The notes below the pieces were generated by a model. It saw only the letters and a program-made list of their open reading frames with translations, did no database searches and was not told where the DNA came from. Shown piece after piece: positions 1 to 10,860 of a DNA stretch of 64,000 bases (the stretch's first letter is position 1; every line of letters starts with the position of its first letter). The stretch is from assembly GCA_029690005.1 (NCBI GenBank), contig CP121458.1, positions 4,030,001 through 4,094,000 on the forward strand. The letters are read 5' to 3'. The stretch is from Prescottella defluvii (GTDB taxonomy: Bacteria > Actinomycetota > Actinomycetes > Mycobacteriales > Mycobacteriaceae). The position numbers and the translations under genes were made by a program.

Positions 1-1
1 G

Positions 2-1402
2 GCGCACGCGTCGGTCGTTCTGGCCGTGATGTTCTCGGCCGCAGCGGCGTTGGGCGGCTTCTTGTTCGGCTACGACACCGCCGTCATCAACGGCGCCGTG
101 AACGCGATCCGCGACCGCTACGACATCGGCGCCGGAGCGACCGGACTGTCGGTGTCGCTGACGCTCCTCGGGGCCGCGCTCGGCGCGTGGGTCGCGGGCA
201 CCATCGCCGACCGACTCGGCCGCATCCGGGTCATGCGGATCGCGGCGGTGCTCTTCGTCATCGGCGCTCTGGGCTCGGCGTTCCCGTTCGGCATCGTGGA
301 TCTCACCTTGTGGCGCGTATTGGGCGGCGTGGCAGTCGGTTTCGCGTCCGTCATCGCGCCGGCGTACATCGCGGAGATCGCGCCCGCGGCCATCCGCGGC
401 CGCCTGGGGTCGATGTACCAACTGGCGATCGTCCTCGGGATCGCCGTCTCCCAGTTGGTGAACTACGCGATCTCCGCGGCCGCCGGCGGCGGGCGCGGCG
501 ACCTGCTCGGTGTCGAGGCCTGGCAGTGGATGCTCGCGATCGAGTCGATTCCCGCCGTGATCTACCTGGTCATGACGTTCACGATCCCGGAGTCACCCCG
601 GCACCTCGTGCGGTGCGGCCGCGAGGACGACGCCCGCGCGATCATCGGCGAACTCGAGGGCGGCGACCCGCAGGCCATCTCGCACCGGATCGAGGAGATC
701 CGTACCTCGCTCGGTGCCGAACGCGCCCGGGTGGGCGTGCGGGCCCTGTTCGCCAAGTCCACCGGAGTCGCCGGGCTCGTGTCGCTCGGCATCACGCTGG
801 CCGCGCTCCAGCAGTTCGTCGGCATCAACGTGATCTTCTACTACTCGAGCACGCTGTGGCAGGCCGTCGGCTTCGGTGAGGACCGCTCGCTGCTCATCAG
901 TGTCGTCAGCGCCCTGGTCAACATCGTCGGCACGTTCGTCGCGATCGCCGTGATCGACCGCATCGGCCGCCGCCCACTGCTGCTGATCGGCTCGGTCGGC
1001 ATGGCCGCCTCGCTCGCCACCGCCGCCGTCTGTTTCCATTCGGCAACGATCACGCGCAACGCGGAAGGCGAGTCGGTCGCGACCCTCACCGGCGCGGGCG
1101 GCACCATCGCGCTGATCGCCGCGAACGCCTTCGTCTTCTTCTTCGCGCTGTCGTGGGGCCCGGTCGTCTGGGTGCTGATCAGCGAAATGTTCCCCAACCG
1201 GGTCCGAGCCGCCGCCGTCGGCATCGCGACCGCGTCCAACTGGGTCGCGAACTTCCTCGTCTCGGCCACGTTCCCGTCGCTGGCCGACTGGAACCTCTCG
1301 CTCACCTACGGCGGCTACGCCCTGATGGCGCTGCTGTCGATCGCCGTGGTGTCCCGGTTCGTCACCGAAACCCGTGGCCGGACGCTCGAACAGGCCGGCT
1401 GA
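2..1402 (+). CDS. MFS sugar porter (sugar:H+ symporter), 5' end cut by window
   Basis: Inner-membrane transporter of the sugar porter branch of the major facilitator superfamily, expected to import a monosaccharide or polyol with protons. Family signatures appear in order: GGFLFGYDTAVINGAV in TM1, DRLGRIR after TM2, PESPRHLV before the central loop, QQFVGINVIFYYSS in TM7, DRIGRRP after TM8, GPVVWVLISEMFPNR in TM10, and TETRGRTLE at the C-terminus. The frame is open from base 2. A GTG at 26 is possible, but it would begin almost inside TM1, so the true start probably lies upstream of the window. The readable part is 466 codons, close to the usual 460-490. The substrate cannot be told from sequence. 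It is followed within 3 bp by a convergent gene. Confidence 0.9.
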   Translation, partial: AHASVVLAVMFSAAAALGGFLFGYDTAVINGAVNAIRDRYDIGAGATGLSVSLTLLGAALGAWVAGTIADRLGRIRVMRIAAVLFVIGALGSAFPFGIVDLTLWRVLGGVAVGFASVIAPAYIAEIAPAAIRGRLGSMYQLAIVLGIAVSQLVNYAISAAAGGGRGDLLGVEAWQWMLAIESIPAVIYLVMTFTIPESPRHLVRCGREDDARAIIGELEGGDPQAISHRIEEIRTSLGAERARVGVRALFAKSTGVAGLVSLGITLAALQQFVGINVIFYYSSTLWQAVGFGEDRSLLISVVSALVNIVGTFVAIAVIDRIGRRPLLLIGSVGMAASLATAAVCFHSATITRNAEGESVATLTGAGGTIALIAANAFVFFFALSWGPVVWVLISEMFPNRVRAAAVGIATASNWVANFLVSATFPSLADWNLSLTYGGYALMALLSIAVVSRFVTETRGRTLEQAG

Positions 1403-1404
1403 GA

Positions 1405-2225
1405 CTAGGCCCAGTGCGGCGGCCGCGACAACACCGACGGCAGCCGCGTCCCGCCGTCGCCGCGCGCCGCGTTCACCTGGAACTGTGTGAGGAACAGCGC
1501 GTCCGACAGATCCGCGCCCCGCACGTCGGCGCCGCGCAGATCGGCGCCGATGAGGTCCGCGCTCCGCAGATCCGCCCGCCGCAGATCCGCGCCGATCAAC
1601 CACGCCCCACGCAGGTTCGCCCCACGCAGGTCCTTGCCGGCGAGCTTCGCACCCATCAGGTCCGCGCCGCGATGATTGCGGCGACGCCCGGCACCGCCGC
1701 ACGTGCCAGCTCGCTGACCTCGAGCAGCACCACGTTCACCCGCTCCCGGTGCCCGGAGACGTCGAGGCCGGCGAGCAGAGTCGCGTCGGACGCCGTGAGC
1801 GAGGCTGTCTCCCCACGCAACCGGGTGAGATCGTCGTGCAGGCGCGACGCGGCGCCGATCCGCAGCGACTCGTCGATGTACCACAGCAATTCGTGCAGCT
1901 GACGCATCACCGGGAAGACGTCGAACATCGGGCGGGCGACGTCCGGGGCACCGCGCCAGTCTCGGCCCGCGAACGTCTCCTGCGACACCTTCTGGCCGGC
2001 ACCGAAACAGTCGTACACCGTGCAGCCCGGGAAGCCCCGCTCCCGCAGCTCGGAGTGGATCCCGCAGCGGAAGTCGGCGAGTAGATTTCGGCACGGCGTG
2101 CCGCCGGCCTTGTCGACCGCGAAGTCGCTCGACGCCGCGAACGGCAGCGCCACACAGCACAGGCCGAAGCAGTTCGAGCAATCCGAGACGAGTTCGGACG
2201 ACACCCGCGTATTCGGCTCCGACAC
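1405..2225 (-). CDS. Cys-rich (YkgJ-like) plus pentapeptide-repeat protein, frameshifted
   Basis: Two-part protein. The N-terminal part, about residues 10-80, carries eight cysteines (C16, C19, C23, C24, C45, C54, C68, C73) in patterns like CSNCFGLCC and GCTVYDCFGAG, suggesting a zinc or iron-sulfur site. The C-terminal part is a run of pentapeptide repeats of the A(D/N)LRG type (GADLRRADLRSADLIGADL), which fold as a right-handed beta-helix. The GTG start at 2225 is preceded by AGGAGG at 2231-2236. The two halves are in different frames. Restoring one G near 1671 (GCGGCG to GCGGGCG) joins them as IIAGADLMGAKL, so I read one gene. The function is not known to me. The 3' end abuts the sugar porter convergently. 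Confidence 0.75.
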
Positions 2226-2545
2226 CGAGACCTCCTGACCTGACCCGACCCCCAATCCTGCACGACATGCGCCCGTCGAGGCCAACCATTTCCGGGCGAT
2301 CCGGACCACACTCGCAAACCGCTTGCCGGGCAGCGACGCTCACCCGCATCGCGCGCGACGTCGCCTCGCCGGTTGACGGCCGCGAACGGCCGGACCGACA
2401 CTGGTCGTGGGTCCTCGCGACGCCGCACCCCGCGGCACCCGGCGTCGCCCGGGCGTGTGGTGTCGGTGTGCCGCTCGAGCACTGCCGCGTCGCCCGAACG
2501 GGCAGGTCTCGAACCGGTCCAGCCGCCGTGGCGGGAGGGACCACC

Positions 2546-4237
2546 GTGAGCGTCGACCCGAAGCAGGCCCACCTCTGGATCATCGGCGGCGGCATCGCCG
2601 GTATGGCCGCGACCGCCTTCGCGATCCGCGACGTCGGGGTACCCGGCGAACACATCCACATCCTCGAGGAACTCGACGTCGAAGGCGGCTCGCTCGACGG
2701 CACCCGCTCCCCCGCCGTCACCGACGGCTGGGTCACCCGCGGCGGACGCATGCTCGAGGAAGAGGTCTACCGCTGCACGTGGAACCTGTTCGAGTCGATT
2801 CCGTCGCTTGAGAACCCCGACATCAGCGTCCGCCGGGAGATTCTGGACTTCAACGCCAAGGTCAAGACCAACGACAAGGCGCGGCTGATCGATTCACGCC
2901 ACACCATCGTCGACGCCTCGCAGCTGGGCCTCGACCATCGCGACCGGCTCGAGATGATGCGCTTGCTTGGCCTGCCGGAGCACGCCCTCGGGGCCCGGCG
3001 GATCGACGAGATGTTCGGCAGGCACTTCTTCACCACCAACTTCTGGCAGATGTGGCGCACCACGTTCGCCTTCCAGAAGTGGCATTGGGCGGCCGAATTG
3101 CGGCGCTACTTCCTGCGATTCGTCCAGGAGTTCCCGCGCATCCACACCCTGTCCGGCGTCCGGCGCACCGTCTACGACCAGTACGACTCGATGGTCGTCC
3201 CGCTGCAACGGTGGATGTGGGCCCGGAACGTCGACGTCCGGTTCGCGACCCGCGTCGTCGACGTCGACTTCGCGCAGGCCGGGCAGCCGCGGCGGGCGTG
3301 GCGACTGCACGTCGAGAGCCCGGACGGACCCTCCACCATCGATCTGGGCGAGGGCGACTACGCGTTCATCACGCTCGGCTCGATCACCTCGGACTCGATG
3401 TACGGCGGGAACGACGACGTGCCGGCGCTGATCCGGGACCGCGCCGACCACGGCTGGTCGCTGTGGGAGGAGATCGCCAAGAAGGCACCGGACTTCGGCC
3501 GCCCCAACACGTTCTACGGCAACATCGACGAGAACAAGTGGGAATCGTTCACGCTCACGATGCGCGGCGACAAGCTGCTGCGGCGCATCACCGAGTACAC
3601 CGGCAACGAACCCGGAACCGGCGCGCTGACCACGTGGTTCGAGTCCGGCTGGCACCTGTCCACGGTGGTCCCGTACCAACCCCATTTCCCCGCCCAGCCC
3701 AAGGACATCTACACGCTGTGGGGGTACGGCTTCGACATCGACAACGAGGGCGACTACATCAAGAAGAAGATGTCGCAGGCCACCGGGAAGGAGATCCTCA
3801 TCGAGCTGATCCACCAGTACGGCTTCGAGGACCTGCTCGACGAGGTGCTGGCCACCACAGACGTGACGACGGTGATGATGCCCTACGCGTCGGCCCTGTT
3901 CAGTCGTCGCATCCCCGAGGATCGCCCCAAGGTCGTGCCCGACGGCGCCGAGAACTTCGCTTTCCTCGGGCAGTTCACGAACCTGCCCGAGGACGTCGTG
4001 TTCACCGTCGAGTACTCCGTGCGCGGCGCGATGCACGCCGTCTACACGTTGTTCGACGTCGACAAGCCGATCCCGCCGATCTACCACGGGCTGCTCGACC
4101 CCAAGGTCGGGGTCAAGGCGCTCGAGGGCGGCGTTCCGCTAGAAACCGCTATCCGACGCTCGGATTCGACTTGTCGAGGCCCTTGTCGAGGCCACCGCCG
4201 GTGTCGGCCCGGTCCAGGCCGACGACCCAGCCCGTGA
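2546..4237 (+). CDS. ohyA: Oleate hydratase (myosin-cross-reactive antigen family)
   Basis: FAD-dependent hydratase adding water across the cis-9 double bond of unsaturated fatty acids to give 10-hydroxy acids; probably cytoplasmic or membrane-associated. The N-terminal dinucleotide-binding motif is [18 protein letters not shown], followed by the glycine-rich [10 protein letters not shown] and the active-site region [17 protein letters not shown]. The GTG start at 2546 follows GGGAGGG. As read it has 563 residues, slightly long, and runs 89 bp into the convergent dxs. Removing one G at 4124 (CTCGAG to CTCAG) would give the ending VGVKALRAAFR and a TAG at 4140-4142, just short of the dxs stop. 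The same kind of extra base is seen in many genes here, so I think the last 31 codons as read are spurious. Confidence 0.9.
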   Translation: MSVDPKQAHLWIIGGGIAGMAATAFAIRDVGVPGEHIHILEELDVEGGSLDGTRSPAVTDGWVTRGGRMLEEEVYRCTWNLFESIPSLENPDISVRREILDFNAKVKTNDKARLIDSRHTIVDASQLGLDHRDRLEMMRLLGLPEHALGARRIDEMFGRHFFTTNFWQMWRTTFAFQKWHWAAELRRYFLRFVQEFPRIHTLSGVRRTVYDQYDSMVVPLQRWMWARNVDVRFATRVVDVDFAQAGQPRRAWRLHVESPDGPSTIDLGEGDYAFITLGSITSDSMYGGNDDVPALIRDRADHGWSLWEEIAKKAPDFGRPNTFYGNIDENKWESFTLTMRGDKLLRRITEYTGNEPGTGALTTWFESGWHLSTVVPYQPHFPAQPKDIYTLWGYGFDIDNEGDYIKKKMSQATGKEILIELIHQYGFEDLLDEVLATTDVTTVMMPYASALFSRRIPEDRPKVVPDGAENFAFLGQFTNLPEDVVFTVEYSVRGAMHAVYTLFDVDKPIPPIYHGLLDPKVGVKALEGGVPLETAIRRSDSTCRGPCRGHRRCRPGPGRRPSP

Positions 4238-6093
4238 CCTGGCGCGTGATGTCCTGCGCGGTCAGTCCGAGTTCGCGATGAATCTGGTCGCGCGACGCGT
4301 GGTCCAGGAACTGCTGCGGCACACCGAGATCCCGGCACGGGACGTCGACCCCCGCCGCGCGCAGCGCCGCCGACACCGTCGAACCGATACCGCCGTGCAG
4401 GCCGTTGTCCTCGACCGTGACGACCATCCGGAAGTTCTCGGCCAGCTTGACCACCGACTCGGGCACCGGCAGCACCCACCGCGGGTCGATCGACCGTCGC
4501 CGTGATGCCGTGCTGGGCGAGCCGCTCGGCCGCCTCCAGCGCGACGCCGGCGAACGAGCCCACCGCCACGAGCAGAACGTCGCCGCGGTCACCCTCCGGC
4601 ATCTGCAGCACATCGACGAGGCCGTCGAGCCGCCGGGCCGCCGGGATGTCGTCGCCGACCGCGCCCTTGGGGAACCGGATCACCGTCGGACCGTCGTCGA
4701 TCGCGAGGGCCTCCTGCAGTTCCTCGCGCAGCGTCGCGGCATCGCGCGGCGCGGCGACGCGGATGCCCGGGATGATCCCCAGCAGCGACAGATCCCACAT
4801 GCCGTTGTGGCTCGCGCCGTCCACACCCGTGACGCCCGACCGGTCCAGCACGATCGTGACCGGCTGCTTCAGCAGCGCGACGTCCATGAGCAACTGGTCG
4901 AACGCGCGGTTGAGGAACGTGGAGTAGATCGCGACCACCGGGTGCATGCCGCCGAGCGCGAGCCCCGCGGCCGACGTGATCGCGTGCTGCTCGGCGATAC
5001 CGACGTCGAACATCCGCTCCGGGAAGCGCTCCCCGAACGCGGCCAGCCCGGTCGGGCCGGCCATCGCGGCGGTGATCGCGACGATGTCGTCACGCTGCTC
5101 GGCCTGCTCGATCAGCTCGGCCGAGAACACCGACGTCCAGTCCGGCGCCGACGTTCCGCGGGACAGGCCGGTGAGCGGGTCGATCACACCCGTCGCGTGC
5201 ATCTGGTCGGCGACGTGGTTCTCGGCGGGCGCGTACCCCATGCCCTTTCGGGTCACGGCGTGCACGATCACCGGACCGCCGAACGCCTTGGCGCGCCGAA
5301 GTGCCGACTCCATCGCCGCCTCGTCGTGTCCGTCGACGGGGCCGAGGTACTTGATCCCGAGATCGGTGAACATCACCTGCGGGCTCACGGCGTCCTTCAG
5401 GCCCGCCTTCATCCCGTGCAGCAACTGGTAGGCGGCGCGGCCGACCCACGGCATCTTCTTGACCATCCGCCGGCCACTGTCGAGCATCCGCTCGTAGCCG
5501 GGCTGCAGGCGCAGCGACGCGAGGTGGTCGGCCAGGCCGCCGATGGTGGGCGCGTAGGAGCGGCCGTTGTCGTTGACGACTATGACGACCGAACGGTCCG
5601 TGCCCGCGGCGATGTTGTTGAGCGCCTCCCAACACATTCCGCCGGTCAGCGCGCCGTCGCCCACGACGGCGACGACGTGGCGACCCTGCTGGCCGGACAG
5701 CTCGAACGCCTTGGCCATGCCGTCGGCGTACGAGAGCGCGGCCGACGCGTGCGACGACTCGACCCAGTCGTGCTCGCTCTCGGCGCGACACGGGTAGCCG
5801 GACAGCCCACCCTGCTTGCGCAGGGAATCGAACTCGTCCTTGCGGCCGGTGAGGATCTTGTGGACATAGGCCTGATGGCCGGTGTCGAAGATGATCGGAT
5901 CGGAGGGGGAATCGAACACCCGATGCAGCGCGAGCGTCAGTTCGACGACACCGAGGTTGGGGCCCAGGTGTCCGCCGGTGGCGGACACCTTCTGCACCAG
6001 GAACTCACGGATCTCCGCGGCGAGTTCCTTCATTTCCTCAGGATCGAGCTGACGCAAGTCGTCAGGCGTCTGGATGCGGGCAAGGACACCCAA
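4149..6093 (-). CDS. dxs: 1-deoxy-D-xylulose-5-phosphate synthase, frameshifted near the C-terminus
   Basis: Thiamine-diphosphate enzyme condensing pyruvate and glyceraldehyde 3-phosphate, the first step of the MEP isoprenoid pathway. Visible motifs are [16 protein letters not shown], the ThDP motif [31 protein letters not shown] and [19 protein letters not shown]. The TTG start at 6093 is chosen because GGAGGGA lies about 8 bp upstream and because family proteins begin with this [12 protein letters not shown]-type segment. An extra base at about 4491 (GATGAC read as GATCGAC on the + strand) splits off the last roughly 110 residues, which continue as [20 protein letters not shown]. Corrected length is about 647 residues, against 638 for M. 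tuberculosis Dxs1. The enzyme is normally essential, so a read error is more likely than gene loss. Confidence 0.93.
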
Positions 6094-6250
6094 CGAGATC
6101 GCTCCCTCCGGCAGGTTCACGGGCTGCCACGTGACAGCCCGACAAGTCTACGGAGCGACCGGACACGATGCCCATCGGCATCGAATCCGAGCACACCCGT
6201 GCGCGCCCGATCGCACATCGCAGACTGTCCGCTCATCCTACTGTTGCTCC

Positions 6251-8074
6251 ATGAGCAACGTGGTCGACGAGTTCATCACCCGAGTGTTCGACGTGGTCCG
6301 CGTCGACCACGGCGGCGAGGTCGCCGACTACATCCCGGAACTCGCGGCCGTCGACCCGGACCGATTCGGGATCGCCGTCGCCACCAGCGACGGGCACGTG
6401 TACGAGGTGGGCGACACCGCCGTGCCGTTCACCATCCAGTCGATCTCCAAACCGTTCACGTACGCGCTGGCGCTCGCCGATCGCGGAGTCGACGCGGTCG
6501 CCGAGAAGATCGACGTCGAACCGTCGGGCGAGCCGTTCAACGAGATCAGCCTCGACCCCGACACCGAGCGGCCACGCAACCCGATGATCAACGCGGGCGC
6601 CATCACGTCCGCGTCGCTCGTCGCCGGCGCCACTGTGGAGGAACGATTCGGGCGGATCCGATCGCTGTACTCGCGCTGCGCCGGTCGACAGTTGACGCTC
6701 GACGACGCGGTGTACACCTCCGAGGCGAAGACCGGGCACCGCAACCGCGCCATCGGCTACATGCTGCGCTCGTTCGGCGTCATCACCGACGACCCGGACG
6801 AGGCCGTGGACCTCTACTTCAGACAGTGCTCGATCGACGTCACGTGCCACGACCTCGCGCTGATGGCGGCGACGCTCGCGAACAACGGCATCAATCCCGT
6901 CACCCGGGACCGGGTGCTCGCCCCGGCGCTGGTCGAACGCGTCCTCAGCGTCATGACCACGTGCGGGATGTACGACGCCGCCGGCGAATGGGTCACCGAG
7001 GTGGGCATGCCCGCCAAGAGCGGCGTCGGTGGCGGAGTGCTGGCGGTCCTGCCCGGACAGCTGGGGATCGCCGTCTACTCGCCGCGCCTGGACCGCCACG
7101 GAAACAGCGTGCGGGGCGTGCGGACCTGCCGCGAGCTCTCCCGCGATCTGGAGCTGCACTTCCTGCACGTCACCCGCGCCGCCCGGTCGTCCATCCGCGC
7201 CCGCTACAGCGTCGCATCCGCGCCGTCCCGGACCCGCCGCACCGATGCCGAGCGGGCCGCCCTCGACGAGATCGGCGACCGCGCTCGCATCTACGAACTA
7301 CACGGCGACCTGCTGTTCACCGGCGCCGAAACCGCGGTCCGGGAGATCGACGGCGCACGCGACGGACTCGAGGCCGTCGTCGTCGACGTCCGACGCGTCG
7401 ACGACGTCAGTGACGTCGCGCGGCGGATGATCGAGGCGCTGTGGGCCGATCTCGCGCGGCACGGCTGCCGGACCGCCCTCGTGGACCCGAACGGGCTCTT
7501 CGGCCACACGGCGTCGAGCCTCACACCGGACGATCCGCACGGTCGGGTGTTCGCCGACCTGGACGCGGCGACCCAATGGTGCGAGGAGGTCCTGCTGACG
7601 CTGCACTGCGACATCGGGAGGCAGCCCGAATCCGTCGAACTCGAACAGCATCCACTGTTGGCGGATCTCACACCGGAGCAGTTCGAGCGGTTCACCGACG
7701 AACTGGAGAAGCGGACCGTCGCGCGCGGTGAGACGATCGCACGGCGCGGCGCGCCCGCGGCCGGGATCTTCCTCATTCTGTCGGGTCGCGCGAGCACCAC
7801 CGTGACGTCCGCCGACGGCGCGATCCACCGCATCACGACCCTGTCGGCGGGGATGACCTTCGGCGAGATGCCCACCCTGTTGGACTCGACGTTCCTCAAC
7901 GACGTGCGCGCCGACACGACGGTCACGCTCGCCCTGCTTCCGCCGGACGGTTTCGCCCGGCTCACCTCCGCCGCCCCGGAGATCAAGTCGGCTCTGCTCG
8001 AACGGCTGGCCACGGCGGCGTACGGACAACTCGAAATGCTGCTCCGCACCTTCGAGCAGCATGGACGCCTCTGA
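6251..8074 (+). CDS. glsA: Glutaminase fused to STAS and cyclic-nucleotide-binding domains
   Basis: Serine-dependent beta-lactamase-fold glutaminase hydrolysing glutamine to glutamate and ammonia. Residues 1-310 are the catalytic domain, with the S-x-x-K pair at Ser64 and Lys67 in [15 protein letters not shown] and the conserved NPMINAGAI. Residues of about 330-450 resemble a STAS domain ([25 protein letters not shown]). Residues of about 480-600 are a cNMP-binding beta-barrel ([31 protein letters not shown]). Single-domain glutaminases have about 310 residues, so this 607-residue form carries a regulatory half. The cNMP domain lacks the complete FGE-x(n)-R-A-A phosphate-binding signature; its [10 protein letters not shown] has no Arg there, so ligand binding is uncertain. 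ATG start at 6251; intact. It is divergent from dxs, with about 157 bp between starts. Confidence 0.92.
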   Translation: MSNVVDEFITRVFDVVRVDHGGEVADYIPELAAVDPDRFGIAVATSDGHVYEVGDTAVPFTIQSISKPFTYALALADRGVDAVAEKIDVEPSGEPFNEISLDPDTERPRNPMINAGAITSASLVAGATVEERFGRIRSLYSRCAGRQLTLDDAVYTSEAKTGHRNRAIGYMLRSFGVITDDPDEAVDLYFRQCSIDVTCHDLALMAATLANNGINPVTRDRVLAPALVERVLSVMTTCGMYDAAGEWVTEVGMPAKSGVGGGVLAVLPGQLGIAVYSPRLDRHGNSVRGVRTCRELSRDLELHFLHVTRAARSSIRARYSVASAPSRTRRTDAERAALDEIGDRARIYELHGDLLFTGAETAVREIDGARDGLEAVVVDVRRVDDVSDVARRMIEALWADLARHGCRTALVDPNGLFGHTASSLTPDDPHGRVFADLDAATQWCEEVLLTLHCDIGRQPESVELEQHPLLADLTPEQFERFTDELEKRTVARGETIARRGAPAAGIFLILSGRASTTVTSADGAIHRITTLSAGMTFGEMPTLLDSTFLNDVRADTTVTLALLPPDGFARLTSAAPEIKSALLERLATAAYGQLEMLLRTFEQHGRL

Positions 8075-8210
8075 ACGTCGTGCCGACAACATCCCCCAGG
8101 GGAAGGAAACGCTCCCCAGGAGGAGGGAAAACCGATTGCGCCGCCTCCGCGGATCCTTCAGGCTGGGACCGACTGGTTGCGACCTCACTTACACCGGACG
8201 ACGGGGACAG

Positions 8211-9203
8211 ATGAAATCCGACAGCAGCGCACTGGCCATCGAAACCACCGGATTGATCAAGCGTTTCGGCTCGAACACCGCGGTCGCCGGCGTCGACCTG
8301 GCGGTGCCCTCCGGCGGCGTGTACGGCGTCCTCGGACCCGACGGCGCCGGCAAGACGACCACCATCCGCATGCTCGCGACGCTGCTCCCGATCGACGGCG
8401 GATCCGCGCGTGTCCTCGGCCACGACGTCACCGCCGAAGCCGAGACGGTCCGCAGCAAGGTGTCACTGACCGGGCAGTTCGCATCTCTCGACGAGGATCT
8501 GACCGGCACCGAGAACCTGACCCTGCTCGGCAGGCTGTACGGGTACTCACGGGCCGCGGCCCGGTCCCGGTGCGAACAACTGCTCGCCGCCTTCGGACTT
8601 GAGGAGGCCGGGGGCCGCCAGGTCAAGACGTATTCGGGCGGGATGCGACGGCGCATCGACATCGCCGCGAGCATCATCGTGACGCCCGAACTCATCTTCC
8701 TCGACGAGCCCACCACCGGGCTCGACCCCCGCAGCCGCAACCAGGTGTGGGAGATCGTCCGGGCCCTCGTCGCCGGCGGCACCACCGTGCTGCTCACCAC
8801 GCAGTACCTCGACGAGGCCGACCAGTTGGCCGACCGGATCGCCGTGATCGACCACGGCAAGGTCATCGCGGAGGGCACGACCGGCCAGCTCAAGGCGTCG
8901 GTGGGCTCCGGGGCGCTGCACGTGCGCGTCGCGGAACCGTCGCGCCGCCCGGACGCCGCCGCGATCCTCGAACCGGTCCTCGGTGTTCCCGTCACGCTCG
9001 AATCGGACCCGGCCGCACTGACCGCGCGTCTCGACGACCCACAGCGGGTGGCGCGGGCACTCGCAGCACTGGACAACGCGAACCTCGCCGTCACGACGTT
9101 CGCCCTCGGCCAGCCCAGCCTCGACGAGGTGTTCCTCGCCCTCACCGGGCACAGCGCCGAACCGACCGAGGACACCGCCGAATTCGAGGAGACCACCCCA
9201 TGA
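8211..9203 (+). CDS. ABC exporter ATP-binding protein, DrrA (daunorubicin-resistance) type
   Basis: Nucleotide-binding subunit of a two-gene drug or lipid exporter. It has a Walker A variant [14 protein letters not shown] (Asp and Thr where most have Asn and Ser), the signature [15 protein letters not shown], the Walker B segment [12 protein letters not shown] and the H-loop region [14 protein letters not shown]. The C-terminal extension of about 80 residues is the usual DrrA tail. ATG start at 8211; 330 residues; intact. Its stop overlaps the next start as ATGA, so translation of the pair is probably coupled. The 136 bp upstream hold C/G-rich repeats but no promoter I would name. The substrate is unknown; the family serves antibiotics and mycobacterial lipids (phthiocerol). 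Confidence 0.92.
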   Translation: MKSDSSALAIETTGLIKRFGSNTAVAGVDLAVPSGGVYGVLGPDGAGKTTTIRMLATLLPIDGGSARVLGHDVTAEAETVRSKVSLTGQFASLDEDLTGTENLTLLGRLYGYSRAAARSRCEQLLAAFGLEEAGGRQVKTYSGGMRRRIDIAASIIVTPELIFLDEPTTGLDPRSRNQVWEIVRALVAGGTTVLLTTQYLDEADQLADRIAVIDHGKVIAEGTTGQLKASVGSGALHVRVAEPSRRPDAAAILEPVLGVPVTLESDPAALTARLDDPQRVARALAALDNANLAVTTFALGQPSLDEVFLALTGHSAEPTEDTAEFEETTP

Positions 9204-10030
9204 CCGACACCATCACCACCTCGGCGCAGGCGGTCGGGAACGTCCTCCAGATGCCCGGCCCGCGGCCCGCCCGCCCGAATGCGCTCTCGACGTCGTTGTC
9301 GTTCGGCTGGCGGGCACTGCTCAAGATCAAGCACGTCCCGGAGCAGCTGTTCGACGTGACCATGTTCCCGATCATGTTCACGCTGATGTTCACGTTCCTG
9401 TTCGGCGGCGCGCTGGCCGGATCCACCACCGCCTACGTCCAGTTCCTCATCCCCGGCATCCTCGTGCAGACGGTGGTGATGATCACGATGTACACGGGCC
9501 TGACGCTCAACAAGGACATCGAGAAGGGCGTCTTCGACCGCTTCCGTTCGCTGCCGATCTGGCGGCCGTCGCCGCTCGTCGGTGCGCTGTTCGGAGACAT
9601 CGTGCGCTACACGATCGCGTCGGTGATCGTGCTCGTCCTCGGCCTGATCCTCGGATTCCGGCCCGCGGGCGGCGTCGTCGGGGTCGTGGCGTCGGTGCTG
9701 CTGCTGTTGCTGTTCTCGTTCAGCCTCTCGTGGGTGTGGACGATGTTCGCGATGCTGATGCGCACCGAGCAGGCCGTGATGGGCGTGTCGATGTTCATCC
9801 TGTTCCCGCTCACGTTCGCGAGCAACATCTTCGTCGACCCGTCGACGATGCCCGGCTGGCTGCAGGCATTCGTCGACGTCAACCCGATCAGCCACCTCGT
9901 GACGGCACTGCGGGCCCTGTCCGCGGGATCATTCGAGTTCGGTCAGTTGTCCGTGGTGCTGATCTGGTGCGCCGGGTTCATCGTCGTCTTCGGCCCCCTG
10001 ACGATGCGCCTGTACAACCGAAAGACGTAG
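9200..10030 (+). CDS. ABC-2 type exporter permease, DrrB type
   Basis: Membrane subunit partnering the preceding DrrA-type ATPase. It has six predicted hydrophobic helices, with an N-terminal cytoplasmic stretch of about 45 residues, then [18 protein letters not shown] and a central ABC-2 block. The segment [19 protein letters not shown] followed by [15 protein letters not shown] is the conserved C-terminal signature of DrrB proteins. It is 276 residues, the normal length. The start ATG overlaps the drrA stop by four bases. The gene ends 3 bp before the convergent phosphoesterase. It is intact, and base composition is like its neighbours. Confidence 0.92.
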   Translation: MTDTITTSAQAVGNVLQMPGPRPARPNALSTSLSFGWRALLKIKHVPEQLFDVTMFPIMFTLMFTFLFGGALAGSTTAYVQFLIPGILVQTVVMITMYTGLTLNKDIEKGVFDRFRSLPIWRPSPLVGALFGDIVRYTIASVIVLVLGLILGFRPAGGVVGVVASVLLLLLFSFSLSWVWTMFAMLMRTEQAVMGVSMFILFPLTFASNIFVDPSTMPGWLQAFVDVNPISHLVTALRALSAGSFEFGQLSVVLIWCAGFIVVFGPLTMRLYNRKT

Positions 10031-10032
10031 CG

Positions 10033-10860
10033 CTACTTCGTGGACATCGTGTAGACCGGCGGTTCCGTCACGAGGGGATGCGCCAGCCCGAACGCCGTGT
10101 CGGGATGCAACTGGATCTTGGAGATACTCGGCAGCCGCAATCCCTGATGCAGCCCTGCGGGGGCGAACGCGCTGCCGGTGTACGAGACCGCGCCGCCGGC
10201 CCACGCCGGAATTCCCTCGAGGACCCCGCCGATCGGCTGGTGGTAGTGGCCGGACACGACGATCCGCACGTCGGTACCCCGAAGAACATCCGCCAACTGC
10301 GCGCGGTGCGTGGGGTCGAGGATGTAGTCCTCGAGGTGCGGCGAGGACGCCGGCAGCGGCGGATGGTGCACGACCACCACGGTTCCGTCCTCCGCCGGCT
10401 CACGCAGGGTTTCCGCGAGCCACTGGAACTGATGAGGACGCAGTTCGCCGTGACCGGCCCCGCGAACGTTGCTGTCGAGGACCACGATCCGCAGCCCACC
10501 GACGTGCGAGACGTAGTCGATGGTGCCGTCCGGGCCGATCGGCGTTCCGAGGACATCGCTGAAGATCTCCGGATCGTCGTGGTTACCCGGAGCGTAGATC
10601 GCGGGTACACCGACCTCCGCACTCAGTCCGTCGATCAGTGTCGACAGACGCCGATAGGCCTCCACACCCCCACCGTCGACGAGATCGCCGGTCGACAGGA
10701 TCGCGTCGAACGTCCGGTCGGCGGCCCGGACGGCGGCGCAGGCCAGCTCCAGGTGTGCCTGGCTGTCGAGGCCTTCGAACAGCGTGCCGGCGGCGACGAG
10801 ATGGGTGTCGGACAGTTGGATGAGCTCGTAACGAGCGTCGTATGTGCGCACGGACGTCAC
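10033..10860 (-). CDS. Metallophosphoesterase, class III cyclic-nucleotide phosphodiesterase-like
   Basis: Calcineurin-like dinuclear metal phosphodiesterase, close to the CpdA and Rv0805 type that hydrolyse cAMP or other phosphodiesters. All five metal-binding blocks are visible: QLSDTHLV, STGDLVDGGG, APGNHDDPE, VVHHPPLP and SGHYHQ. The GTG at 10860 is chosen because homology begins at TYDARYELIQLSDTH; another GTG lies 6 bp further in, and no strong ribosome site is evident. It is 275 residues and intact. The glutaminase 2 kb away carries a cNMP-like domain, but a functional link is only a guess. Confidence 0.85.
   Translation of the reverse strand: MTSVRTYDARYELIQLSDTHLVAAGTLFEGLDSQAHLELACAAVRAADRTFDAILSTGDLVDGGGVEAYRRLSTLIDGLSAEVGVPAIYAPGNHDDPEIFSDVLGTPIGPDGTIDYVSHVGGLRIVVLDSNVRGAGHGELRPHQFQWLAETLREPAEDGTVVVVHHPPLPASSPHLEDYILDPTHRAQLADVLRGTDVRIVVSGHYHQPIGGVLEGIPAWAGGAVSYTGSAFAPAGLHQGLRLPSISKIQLHPDTAFGLAHPLVTEPPVYTMSTK

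Noticed and set aside
593-1702. Long minus-strand frame across the sugar porter
   Set aside because: Low-complexity Arg/Asp/Gly sequence opposite a clear transporter; a GC-bias shadow.
2894-4087. 397-codon frame antisense to oleate hydratase
   Set aside because: No recognisable domain, overlaps a well-supported gene completely.
4405-7413. A 1002-codon open frame on the + strand opposite dxs and running into the glutaminase gene
   Set aside because: It is composed of Arg/Gly/His-rich text with no family motif and lies antisense to dxs. High GC removes stops from such shadow frames.
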